NCBI GenBank assembly: GCA_038852285.1
Contig: JAWCKG010000017.1
Coordinates: 1-41,745 of the forward strand
Length of the DNA: 41,745 bases
Direction of reading: 5' to 3'
DNA from: Candidatus Bathyarchaeia archaeon
GTDB lineage: Archaea > Thermoproteota > Bathyarchaeia > 40CM-2-53-6 > DTGE01
Shown here: piece after piece, positions 7,829 to 15,277 of the stretch
Numbering within the stretch: the stretch's first letter is position 1
How the letters are laid out: every line of letters starts with the position of its first letter
Notes under the pieces: generated by a model
Database searches by the model: none
Seen by the model: only the letters and a program-made list of their open reading frames with translations
Told to the model about the DNA's origin: nothing
Program-made: the position numbers and the translations under genes

Positions 7829-8572
7829 TCAGACATCCCAGACGGATCTAGCGTGGGGGAGAGTCCAAGAAACAACCATGTAGTAGGCGTTTACGATTCG
7901 AAGTGGTTGCAGTTCAGCGATTCTAAACTGCGCCGACCGTCCAAGCTCTAAGAAACCCCTTCCAGTCCACGCTTCGAGAAGTTGGCTGTCTTCAAGCCGG
8001 ATATGAATCACCTGACGAATGGGTCGTCCATCTTTCAATGGGGATGGGATCTTACGAAGCGTTAAATTGTCGTCCATGTTTGGAATCTCCTCCGGGCTCG
8101 CCTTACGTTCAATGGATACAGAAGCTTTCATCAATGTTTCACCTCTCCTTTGCACCGTGCCGGTGACCGTGTGACCGTCTTTCACGATCCTCGGATGAGG
8201 ATAATCCGCCATCATCTCAGGCCACCCATACATTTCCCTATTCGCCAGCACTACTTCTTCAGGGCACCCGAAAACATACGGCGCATAGAAGCCGAGTTGA
8301 CCTTTATACCTCGCCCGGAGAAAAATATAACCTTCATGGAAAGCCGCGCCGGAGGCGATCTGCGCGTCTTGAATAACCGCGAAAACCGTTCCTGGCTGAA
8401 ATTCCAAGGGTTCCGGTAACTCCTCCTCCACGCGTTCATGTGACGTCTCAAACTCGATCAGGATCGTTTCAGCGTTCCTAAACGGATAGGGAGGCGGAAA
8501 ATAGGCGGGACTTCCAAGAGGATTAGTAAACCCCTCTTCAAACCTCTTCACCGCGAACACCAGCCGGACCAA
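7829..8572 (-). CDS. Acetoacetate decarboxylase-family protein lacking the catalytic lysine
   Basis: The fold signature of acetoacetate decarboxylases is present: an N-terminal PPPYPFRNAE, the central block VVLANREMYGWPEMMA near residue 110, and a C-terminal VNAYYMVVSWTLP. In true decarboxylases the central block reads YG-x-PKK, and a lysine there forms the Schiff base. Here the residues after Pro are Glu-Met-Met, so the classical reaction is unlikely. The protein may use another chemistry or simply bind a ligand. The start is TTG 8572, 28 bases after the palindromic TATA ATTTATAAAT (8596-8605), consistent with a leaderless mRNA; no in-frame ATG lies nearby. Length 247, as expected. It stands alone. 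Confidence 0.72.
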   Translation of the reverse strand: MVRLVFAVKRFEEGFTNPLGSPAYFPPPYPFRNAETILIEFETSHERVEEELPEPLEFQPGTVFAVIQDAQIASGAAFHEGYIFLRARYKGQLGFYAPYVFGCPEEVVLANREMYGWPEMMADYPHPRIVKDGHTVTGTVQRRGETLMKASVSIERKASPEEIPNMDDNLTLRKIPSPLKDGRPIRQVIHIRLEDSQLLEAWTGRGFLELGRSAQFRIAELQPLRIVNAYYMVVSWTLPHARSVWDV

Positions 8573-8595
8573 TCCATAAAATTAATGGATTTCCC

Positions 8596-8605
8596 ATTTA
8601 TAAAT
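8596..8605. promoter_or_regulatory. Palindromic TATA box
   Basis: ATTTATAAAT is its own reverse complement. On the minus strand it is correctly spaced for leaderless transcription of the gene starting at 8572. On the plus strand it could contribute weakly to the next operon, which however has a better box at about 8699. Confidence 0.45.
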
Positions 8606-8698
8606 AAGCGAAGAGGCAAACATTAACGTTCGTCGACCAATCGCGATGAAACTGGTTTAATCACCGCCCACAACGATGCCTCTTAAGTTGAAGAAAGG

Positions 8699-8794
8699 TT
8701 TAAAAATAAGAGTCGTTAAAAGCCAACCAGGGATCTGATCTAAACGTAGATCTAGATCACCCAAGGTGATGAGGCTCACCTTAACCGCTTGACG
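8699..8794 (+). promoter_or_regulatory. Structured promoter/leader of the repeat-protein/DUF6062 operon
   Basis: A TATA-like GTTTAAAAATAAG at 8699-8710 predicts transcription from about 8730. The leader then holds GATCTA-AACG-TAGATC (8737-8752), a second TAGATC (8753-8758), and three alternating blocks: ATCACC (8756-8761), GGTGAT (8765-8770) and TCACCTT (8776-8782). The middle block can pair with either neighbour but not both, so two hairpins are mutually exclusive, and GGTGA is itself a ribosome-binding sequence. A seven-codon frame starts at ATG 8769 and ends with TGA at 8790-8792, overlapping the TTG at 8789. This looks like an attenuator-type leader or a multi-site operator; neither is proven. 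Confidence 0.4.
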
Positions 8795-9817
8795 ATGCGT
8801 CAGGCTAATAGCTTCTACCCATTTCAGCGGAGCATGACAGCCATGGACCTAAACACCACTCGCCTCCCACCTTCTGTGGTTGTTACTCGTCCAGTATCGG
8901 CGTCGGAAACCTCCAAATCGACGACTCGTATGGAAATGGAGAAACCCGTTTGGGAAACCTATGAACGTGAATCTAAGTTTGGCGAATGGATCCGAGTGGA
9001 TAAAGTCGTCCGCTATGTATTCATCAGGCAGAACGCGGATGGAGGATACTCGTTTGCTCAAGGAGGAGATTCCTCGGTTGAAGACACCTATTACGGCGTC
9101 AGGATACTAGGGATGCTGGGTGTGAAACCGCTTAACAAGGATCGCACGGTTGCCTTCTTGAAGAGGATGCAGCATGGGGACGGAAGCTATGACTCTGTGA
9201 AAGTGGCCTACTACGCAGTGAAGACGTTGAAGGAGTTAGGATCGAAGCCTGAAAGAGACGTCAAGAAATTCGTTTACTCCATGAGGCGGCGAGATGGAGG
9301 ATATGGAAGTCGTGAGGTGGATGTTGAAACCTCATCGGAGCTTGAAACCACTTACATCGCGCTTAAACTGTTAAAGCTTTTGGAGGCTCCTCTGAAACCA
9401 ACTACAACGAAATTTATTTTAAGCTTGAAGAATCCTGATGGAAGCTTCGGACACCGCGGATACTCTCGCCTCGCATCCACCTATCATGCGTTGGCGTGTC
9501 TAAAGCTCCTCGAATTCAACGGAAAATTCGAAGACACTCTTAGGTGGATTCTAGGATGCGAAAATCCCAAGGGCGGATTCGCTCGAAGCCCAGAGGTTCA
9601 CGACCCTTACTTCGTCGTCGACGACCTCTACTACGCGGTTAAAGCGTTAGAAATCCTCGGCGAACCTGCACGCTACCCAGTCCAACATTTGCGTTTAATC
9701 GGTAAATTCCAGAATCGAAATGGCGGATTTCGACGATCCATCTTCATAGGAATCTCCACGTTCGAATCTACCTACTATGCACTCTCCTCACTTAAAACAC
9801 TCTTGACGTGGATGTAA
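8795..9817 (+). CDS. Prenyltransferase/squalene-cyclase-type alpha/alpha repeat protein
   Basis: Contains six repeats of the alpha/alpha-barrel type seen in protein prenyltransferase beta subunits and squalene cyclases: a turn such as NADGGY, HGDGSY, RRDGGYG, NPDGSF, NPKGGF or NRNGGF, then a helix such as STYHALACLKLLE. The zinc ligands of real protein prenyltransferases (Asp-x-Cys and a later His) are not evident; the equivalent site reads VVDDLYYA with no Cys. The DxDD motif of squalene cyclases is also absent. A binding or structural role is therefore more likely than prenyl transfer. The roughly 50 residues before the first repeat are low-complexity, and the start is uncertain: TTG 8789, ATG 8795, ATG 8834 or ATG 8843. 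The stop TAA abuts the TTG of the next gene, so the two are surely cotranscribed. Confidence 0.7.
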   Translation: MRQANSFYPFQRSMTAMDLNTTRLPPSVVVTRPVSASETSKSTTRMEMEKPVWETYERESKFGEWIRVDKVVRYVFIRQNADGGYSFAQGGDSSVEDTYYGVRILGMLGVKPLNKDRTVAFLKRMQHGDGSYDSVKVAYYAVKTLKELGSKPERDVKKFVYSMRRRDGGYGSREVDVETSSELETTYIALKLLKLLEAPLKPTTTKFILSLKNPDGSFGHRGYSRLASTYHALACLKLLEFNGKFEDTLRWILGCENPKGGFARSPEVHDPYFVVDDLYYAVKALEILGEPARYPVQHLRLIGKFQNRNGGFRRSIFIGISTFESTYYALSSLKTLLTWM

Positions 9818-10669
9818 TTGAGCGATATTAAAAAAGACATCCTAACGATTAAGATTGACGAAGCAGTTAAAATGAATTATGAGTGTCCTTTTTGCTGGCT
9901 CTTAGAAAGGAGCGAAACAAGATATCTTGAAACGTTTTATTCTGAATATGTGAAGGATTCCTGGTATAGAGGTAAAGTCATCCGCTCACGCGGATTCTGC
10001 CGATACCATTTCTATCGCATGTTAGATTACGCTCTTAAACATTTTGAGAAGCTTGGATTGGCGCTGGTGCTTGAAAATATAGCGGAGGCGCGATTCAAAG
10101 ATCTGAAAGAATTATGCTTTGTTAGTCGTGACCTACCTCAGCTTAAATTGAAGGGGTCGCTGAGTCTTTTTACAAATAGTGGATCAAAGGATAGGACAAA
10201 AGCGGTAGCTAGATTCATGCTCCGCGTAAAATCGATGCTCAAAGATGGGAGTGTAGCTTGCCCTGCCTGCGATTATATGGAAGAAGACGATAAGATTAAC
10301 GTGGATACGCTTGCCTTCATGCTCACTACAAACACAAGTTTTCTGAAGAGATTCGAGGAAGGTAAAGGACTATGTCTACCTCATCTTCTCAGGCTGTTTG
10401 AATCTCTGAAAGCGTCATCTAAAATGGCCGTTCCCTCTTTAGCTGAGAAACTACTTTCGCTGGAACTGAAGAATTTCAGCCGTCTTGCCTCCGAACTCAA
10501 AGAGATTATCAGAAAACATGATTACCGGTTCCATGATGAGCCTTGGGGGTCTGAAATAGACGCGGTGGAAAGAACAGTCCTTAAGCTTATCGGATCATAT
10601 CAATTGGGCTTTATCCACGAAAAAGGAAGGTTGGAAGATTTGAACAGAACTACAAGTTTTGAGGGTTGA
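9818..10669 (+). CDS. DUF6062-type Cys/His protein, two-repeat form
   Basis: A soluble protein of unknown function resembling the DUF6062 family. Two similar halves each carry a CxxC followed by CxxH. Half one has CPFC (residues 23 and 26) and GFCRYH (61 and 64); half two has CPAC (148 and 151) and GLCLPH (186 and 189). Each set would make one four-ligand metal site, presumably zinc. Around the first CxxC the pattern E-x-RYLE-x-FY-x-EYV is typical of the family. Start TTG 9818 follows the previous stop TAA without a gap; ATG at codon 19 is possible but would cut close to the first CxxC. The coupling to the repeat-protein gene and to a second family member is the main functional clue. Confidence 0.68.
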   Translation: MSDIKKDILTIKIDEAVKMNYECPFCWLLERSETRYLETFYSEYVKDSWYRGKVIRSRGFCRYHFYRMLDYALKHFEKLGLALVLENIAEARFKDLKELCFVSRDLPQLKLKGSLSLFTNSGSKDRTKAVARFMLRVKSMLKDGSVACPACDYMEEDDKINVDTLAFMLTTNTSFLKRFEEGKGLCLPHLLRLFESLKASSKMAVPSLAEKLLSLELKNFSRLASELKEIIRKHDYRFHDEPWGSEIDAVERTVLKLIGSYQLGFIHEKGRLEDLNRTTSFEG

Positions 10670-10671
10670 AA

Positions 10672-11064
10672 ATGTGGGAAAAACTGAGCAGAATTCAATT
10701 CATTAAGACTCTAGACAGGGGAGAATGCCCAATCTGTAAACGGATAGAGGAGACTGAGAGCACGTATCTTGAGGAAATCCTCATGGAATTAGTAGATGAC
10801 GTGAAGTTCCGAGAGAAGTTGAAGAGCTCTCGTGGTCTTTGCTTACAACACTTCAAAAAAATGCTTCTATTGGTTCAGAAAAGGCCGGAACTTGACGGGA
10901 TCGGCGTATCAGACATCCTCAGAGATTTAGTTGAAGCCGAGATTCAAGATCTGCGTGAGGTTGAGAGAAAGCTTGCTGAAATACGGTTGAAGACATCGAT
11001 GCCTATGGATGAGGAATGGAGTAGAATTCTGAGAGCTTTAAAAAAGTTGTTTGGAAGAATTTGA
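10672..11064 (+). CDS. DUF6062-type Cys/His protein, single-repeat paralogue
   Basis: About 130 residues, equal to one half of the preceding protein. It has CPIC (residues 19 and 22 from this start) and GLCLQH (57 and 60), with the same ESTYLEEILMELVDD helix between. It would hold one metal site. GAGGG at 10661-10665 lies six bases before ATG 10672, which is preferred over the TTG at 10666 that overlaps the upstream stop. It is third in the operon with the repeat protein and the two-repeat paralogue. Duplication and fusion, or a split, within one operon is suggested; the proteins may form a hetero-complex. Confidence 0.65.
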   Translation: MWEKLSRIQFIKTLDRGECPICKRIEETESTYLEEILMELVDDVKFREKLKSSRGLCLQHFKKMLLLVQKRPELDGIGVSDILRDLVEAEIQDLREVERKLAEIRLKTSMPMDEEWSRILRALKKLFGRI

Positions 11065-11151
11065 AACCCAATCATATCGAGGCTCCCTAACGACTCTCCA
11101 CGCCTTGAAACATTTAACTTAAAGCATAAGGGGATAGCGGGTTTAACCGAG

Positions 11152-11230
11152 CTTTACAGTATTCCTCTGTAAAGATCAAAATAAGTTAACAGCATCCAAC
11201 TGACTCTATCCTACTCGATGGATGAGTAGG
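11152..11230. terminator. Two hairpins between convergent genes
   Basis: CTTTACAG (11152-11159) pairs with CTGTAAAG (11167-11174) over a seven-base loop. CCTACTC (11210-11216) pairs with GAGTAGG (11224-11230), also over seven bases, followed by TTGGGTTTTG. They lie between the converging DUF6062 operon and htrA-like gene and may act as transcription terminators or transcript-end stabilisers. Confidence 0.35.
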
Positions 11231-11303
11231 TTGGGTTTTGAGAGAAAACCATCTCGCAAGCTTTGAAGAGAACGTTGCTGGCGATGGCTTTCGATGAAGA
11301 AAC

Positions 11304-12518
11304 TTATTGTTCCGCTCCTGGAGGGGGGCGTTCTCCCAACGTGACCTCGACGTTTATTTCGCCTCCATTTCTTAGAATTGTTAGAGAAACAACGTCGCTG
11401 GGAGACTTATTATACTCTATATACAGTAGTATGTCCTCTAGTCCTCTGACGGGTTTATCGTCGACGCCTATGATGATGTCTCCTCCCACCGGGATCTTAA
11501 CGCCTCCTATAGTTTGAACCTCGCTTCCCCCCTTCAACCCAACTTTTTCAGCTGGGCTACCAGGTAGAACCTCGGTTACGAGGAAGCCACGGGGCTCTTC
11601 GAGGCCTAAGGCTTCAGCGATATCAGCGGTTACGTCAACACCTTGGACGCCCAGCCATGGGTGGGCATAGGTTCCCTTCTCTATGAGGGAGGTGACGACC
11701 CTTCTAACTAAGTTGGATGGGATGGCGAAGCCTATGCCTGAAAACTCCCCTGTGAAGGACGCTATGGCCGTGTTTACGCCGATCACCTCGCCTTGAAGGT
11801 TAAGCAACGGCCCCCCGGAGTTTCCGGGGTTTATGGCGGCGTCGGTTTGCACAACGCCAACTATCAAATATCCTCCAGGTGCCCTCAACGCCCTCCCTGT
11901 TTGGCTTACAATGCCCTCAGTCATGGTTCCGCTTAACCCATAGGGGTTTCCGATCGCCAATACCCGTTCCCCGACGTATAGCTGAGTGGAATCCCCAAGC
12001 TTAAGGGGCTTAAAATTCTTTCCAGATGAAACCTTGACCACCGCTAGATCGCTGTACACGTCTATTCCAGTCAGCGAAGCCTTCATTCTTTCCCCATCCG
12101 GGGAAGTCACCTCTATTTCATCGGCTTCCAAGACTACGTGCGCGTTTGTGATTATGCTCCCCTCCTCGTCGTAAACAAACCCGGATCCTTCACCATAGGG
12201 AGTTAACCCCTGAGCCGTTGAATGGTAAACGGTAATCTTAACCACCGACGGCTCAGTCAACCGGTATATTTCATTGTAGGTTAATTGCTCCAGCGAGCCC
12301 GCTGGTCTAGAAGCGTTGGCTTTAATCTCAGCGCTCAGCTTCGTGAACTCCAAGCTTAGCTCCTCATATTTTTCCCGCAAGGCGATGTTCCTTTGCTGTA
12401 AATCCTGGTAAATGTATAGAAAGAAGCCTGAAAGTGAGATGAGGGCGAGGAGAAAAGCCGCATAGATGTATACTCGACCACGGCCATCGACTGGGCGGGT
12501 TAAATTTAAGCTACTCAA
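11304..12518 (-). CDS. HtrA/DegP-type membrane-anchored serine protease with PDZ domain
   Basis: Quality-control protease acting outside the cytoplasmic membrane. After a short cytoplasmic tail a membrane helix (about residues 17-37) acts as an uncleaved anchor, followed by a coiled-coil-like linker (40-70). The trypsin-like domain has the full triad: His127 in TNAHVV, Asp157 in SDLAVV and Ser234 in GNSGGP. One PDZ domain follows, from about residue 290 (WLGVQG) to the end. Start TTG 12518 has GGTGAG five bases upstream. Length 404, normal for a one-PDZ HtrA. It is alone, facing away from the SpoIIM-like gene. Family call very secure; substrates unknown. Confidence 0.9.
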   Translation of the reverse strand: MSSLNLTRPVDGRGRVYIYAAFLLALISLSGFFLYIYQDLQQRNIALREKYEELSLEFTKLSAEIKANASRPAGSLEQLTYNEIYRLTEPSVVKITVYHSTAQGLTPYGEGSGFVYDEEGSIITNAHVVLEADEIEVTSPDGERMKASLTGIDVYSDLAVVKVSSGKNFKPLKLGDSTQLYVGERVLAIGNPYGLSGTMTEGIVSQTGRALRAPGGYLIVGVVQTDAAINPGNSGGPLLNLQGEVIGVNTAIASFTGEFSGIGFAIPSNLVRRVVTSLIEKGTYAHPWLGVQGVDVTADIAEALGLEEPRGFLVTEVLPGSPAEKVGLKGGSEVQTIGGVKIPVGGDIIIGVDDKPVRGLEDILLYIEYNKSPSDVVSLTILRNGGEINVEVTLGERPPPGAEQ

Positions 12519-12708
12519 TCATCTCACCACTCAACGCGTTACGGTAGACGCGGATTTAAAGGATTCGCCCAATTTAAGGTTGAAAAAAGGCTACAAAATT
12601 ACGGGCCCGTCTTTGCTAACGACCGTTTAGCCTTAAAGAGGCATGCCGGATTCTTAGTAAGCCTAAGCCTTTATTAGAGGAAGTTGAGGTTAACGATGGT
12701 GAAGGGTT

Positions 12709-13347
12709 ATGAAGGTTCTACGCCAATCCTTGGAGGCGGCTGGGAGGTTAAGGGGGATTCTTCTTCTAGTCACGTTAATCTACGTGACCACTTACCTAGT
12801 CGGCTCCTACATGGTTCAAATCAACATCCCCTCCGCTGTGAAGCTCGGTGAATCCACCCTTGAAACCGTTTCCGCTAACCCAGTTTTTGTTCCCGTAATC
12901 GGGGCTCTGAGAAGCGGAAACCTCATACTCGCGATCGCGTACACATTCTCGATCAACCTTTTAGGCGGGGCCTTCGCGACGACTACTTTACCAGGGGTAA
13001 TTCCATTAATAGGCGGCGTGGGATCGATGCTCATCAGCGGGGTTCGTGGATTCCTGTTAGGAGCCGTTTTCCAATACGCCGAAATTTACCAGGTTTCACC
13101 CGGTTACACGGTCTTGGTTGTAGGCACTTTAATCCTAGAGCTAGGCGCCTATGTGTTCTCCGCGGCCGCCGGAGTCAACATAAGCCTTTCCACCGTTTTC
13201 CCAAGCAGATATGGTGTTGAATCTCGTTCAACAGCTTTTAAAGAGGCTTGGAAAGACGCTTTGAAAATATACTTCATAGTCACCATTCTGCTAGCGATCG
13301 GGGCTGTATGGGAGATGACAGGCATATACCTTTCAACGCAACGATAA
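12709..13347 (+). CDS. SpoIIM (DUF95)-like integral membrane protein
   Basis: Multi-pass membrane protein with the layout of the stage II sporulation protein M/DUF95 family, widespread in archaea that do not sporulate. One N-terminal helix (residues 18-36) is followed by a loop, then a run of three or four helices. Conserved features include FSINLLGGAFATTTLPGVIPLIG, a glycine-rich turn near SGVRGFLLG, and a Glu-bearing helix TLILELGAYVFSAAAG. GGTGA lies six bases before ATG 12709. Possibly involved in membrane remodelling or transport; this is inferred only from the family. The gene ends four bases from the convergent folD stop. Confidence 0.7.
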   Translation: MKVLRQSLEAAGRLRGILLLVTLIYVTTYLVGSYMVQINIPSAVKLGESTLETVSANPVFVPVIGALRSGNLILAIAYTFSINLLGGAFATTTLPGVIPLIGGVGSMLISGVRGFLLGAVFQYAEIYQVSPGYTVLVVGTLILELGAYVFSAAAGVNISLSTVFPSRYGVESRSTAFKEAWKDALKIYFIVTILLAIGAVWEMTGIYLSTQR

Positions 13348-13351
13348 CGAT

Positions 13352-14317
13352 TTAAATTCCATTTTCCACGCTCTTTTTCTCTTTCAAAAAGCTTTCAAGT
13401 GTTCGCGTTAAGGGTAAGCCTGTTTGATTTGAAGTCGCCAGTAAGGTGTTGTATAGAAGCATGGCCACCGTCATGGGTCCAACACCCCCAGGGTTAGGAG
13501 TTATATAGCCCACCTTCTCCTTGACCTCATCGAATTCCACATCCCCGACGATTCTGCCGTCAACCCGGCTTACCCCCACATCCACCACCGCTGACCCTGG
13601 TTTAACCATGTCCGCCGTTACGTGGAAGTGCGGTCTTCTACCAACAGCTGAAATCAGTATGTCAGCGTTCTTCGTGAAGTACAGTAAGTCCCTTGTCTTG
13701 GAATGACAGACAGAGACGACGGCGTCCTCGTTCAGAAACAGCATGTCGGCGTTGAAGAGATGCATTTGCATGGGGTCGAATCTGGTAAGTAGCATTAACG
13801 GCTTCCCCACTAATGGGCTTCGATTTACGATGACCACGTGTTGACCCGCCAAATCGACGTTGTAGTATCTGAGAAGCGTCATGATGCCGCCTGGAGTGCA
13901 TGGAGCCAAAATATGTCTTTTATACGATAGTTTCCCCATGTTGTAGGGGTTTAGGCCATCCACGTCTTTCTCAGGCTTTATTCGGTCAACTACTTTATAG
14001 CTGTCTATGCTCTGAGGTAATGGAAGCTGGACCAGTATTCCATGGGTTTTCCCATCTTCGTTTAACTCGCCGATCAGGTTTAACAACTCATCCTCTTCTA
14101 CATCGCCGTTCAGCTGATGGTTTTCCGACTTCACGCCCGTTTCTTCGCAAGCCTTATGCTTTATCGACACATAGATCTTGGAGGCGGGGTCCTCGCCCAC
14201 CATCACCGTGGCCAGTTTAGGTTGAACGCCTCTGCTCTTAAGCTGTTTAACCTCCTCTGAAATGTAGAGTTTCACAAGCTCTGACAGCTTCTTCCCATCC
14301 ATCAGCACGGCGGTCAT
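13352..14317 (-). CDS. folD: FolD, methylene-tetrahydropterin dehydrogenase/cyclohydrolase
   Basis: Bifunctional enzyme that oxidises 5,10-methylene- to methenyl-tetrahydrofolate and hydrolyses it to the 10-formyl form used by PurN. Seen: the catalytic Tyr/Lys segment YVSIKHKACEETG (near residue 49), the GILVQLPLP signature (near 94), DVDGLNPYNMG, the dinucleotide-binding NRSPLVGKP, and the C-terminal PGGVGPMT. Between GKPLMLL and VCHSKT there are about 15 more residues than I recall for bacterial FolD, including DPMQMHLFNADML. ATG 14317 immediately follows the pfkB stop. Last gene of the purF-purD-purN operon. Whether the pterin is folate or a methanopterin is open. Confidence 0.9.
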   Translation of the reverse strand: MTAVLMDGKKLSELVKLYISEEVKQLKSRGVQPKLATVMVGEDPASKIYVSIKHKACEETGVKSENHQLNGDVEEDELLNLIGELNEDGKTHGILVQLPLPQSIDSYKVVDRIKPEKDVDGLNPYNMGKLSYKRHILAPCTPGGIMTLLRYYNVDLAGQHVVIVNRSPLVGKPLMLLTRFDPMQMHLFNADMLFLNEDAVVSVCHSKTRDLLYFTKNADILISAVGRRPHFHVTADMVKPGSAVVDVGVSRVDGRIVGDVEFDEVKEKVGYITPNPGGVGPMTVAMLLYNTLLATSNQTGLPLTRTLESFLKEKKSVENGI

Positions 14318-15277
14318 TCAGCCATCCTCAAACTCCGCGTATTCACCATAGGCTTTAAGCTCTTTAACGGTGGGAGTTGACCTAGCGCCTATCCTGGTTA
14401 CCGAAACGCCGGCTACAAGGTTGCCGAATTTGACGCATTTCTCCAAGCTCCAACCCTTGAGGAAGCCGGCTATGAAGGCTGCGTTGAAGGAGTCTCCAGC
14501 CCCAGTTCTATCAACCGCCTTAAAAGACTTGTATCCTGGAATCTGCCTGCCTAAAGAAGAGGTTCGCAGATAGCACCCTTCCTCTCCGAGGGTTATCAAC
14601 ACAACTGATGGTCCATGGGCTAGGATTTTAAGCGAAGCCTCTTCAACATTTCTGGTTCCTGTAAGCATTACGCTTTCCTCTCTGTTAAGCTTCAGAATGG
14701 TCGACTTTTCCAAAGTCTTCCTTAACCCTTGGATTCCCTTCTCCGCTAAAATGTGGCCTGGGTCGAAAAAAACGGGGACTCCATGGACGTAGGCTATGTC
14801 GCATAAGTGTTCAATGGCTTTAAAAGCTAACTCGCCCTGCATACTGCTGACGTATACGCATCGTGATGATGCTATATACGCCTCGTCCAGTTGTTTCTCG
14901 CTGAACATCAGGTTCGCTTCATTGTATACGTATATGGATCGCTCCCCTTTTCCATCCACTACGCACACCGCGACACCGGTTTGGGAGTTCAGCTTCTTCA
15001 GATGAGTGATGTCAACGCCTTCCTCCTTGAAGGATTTTTCTAGAATCGATCCGAAAACGTCTGTCCCGATGTTTCCGATGAACCCTGCTTTCAACCCAAG
15101 CCTGGAGGCCCCTACCGCGACATTGGCCGCGGAGCCTCCTCCCTCTAACCTGAAGCCTTTAGCCGATACTTCTTCATCAGCTCCAGCGAACTTGTCAACC
15201 AGCATGATGAGGTCCACGTTGGCGGCGCCTACAGCTACGAGGTCCAGCCTTTCAGCCAAGAGCCCCCACCCTTTCAC
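14318..15277 (-). CDS. PfkB-family carbohydrate or nucleoside kinase
   Basis: Ribokinase-like sugar or nucleoside kinase. The N-terminal PfkB signature LEGGGSAANVAVGASRLG (near residue 44) and the C-terminal signature DRTGAGDSFNAAFIAGFL (near 250), with the catalytic Asp of GAGD, are intact. Length 319 is normal. Start GTG 15277 is preceded by GGTGAGGG and overlaps the HAD gene by 26 bases; the stop abuts folD. Sitting inside a purine operon, it may phosphorylate a nucleoside, ribose or a ribose derivative, but the substrate cannot be read from the sequence. Family confident. Confidence 0.82.
   Translation of the reverse strand: MKGWGLLAERLDLVAVGAANVDLIMLVDKFAGADEEVSAKGFRLEGGGSAANVAVGASRLGLKAGFIGNIGTDVFGSILEKSFKEEGVDITHLKKLNSQTGVAVCVVDGKGERSIYVYNEANLMFSEKQLDEAYIASSRCVYVSSMQGELAFKAIEHLCDIAYVHGVPVFFDPGHILAEKGIQGLRKTLEKSTILKLNREESVMLTGTRNVEEASLKILAHGPSVVLITLGEEGCYLRTSSLGRQIPGYKSFKAVDRTGAGDSFNAAFIAGFLKGWSLEKCVKFGNLVAGVSVTRIGARSTPTVKELKAYGEYAEFEDG

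Noticed and set aside
8764-8800. C/D-box guide RNA (GTGATGA present)
   Set aside because: A C-box-like sequence is present but no D box (CTGA) at suitable spacing, and the region is better explained as an mRNA leader.
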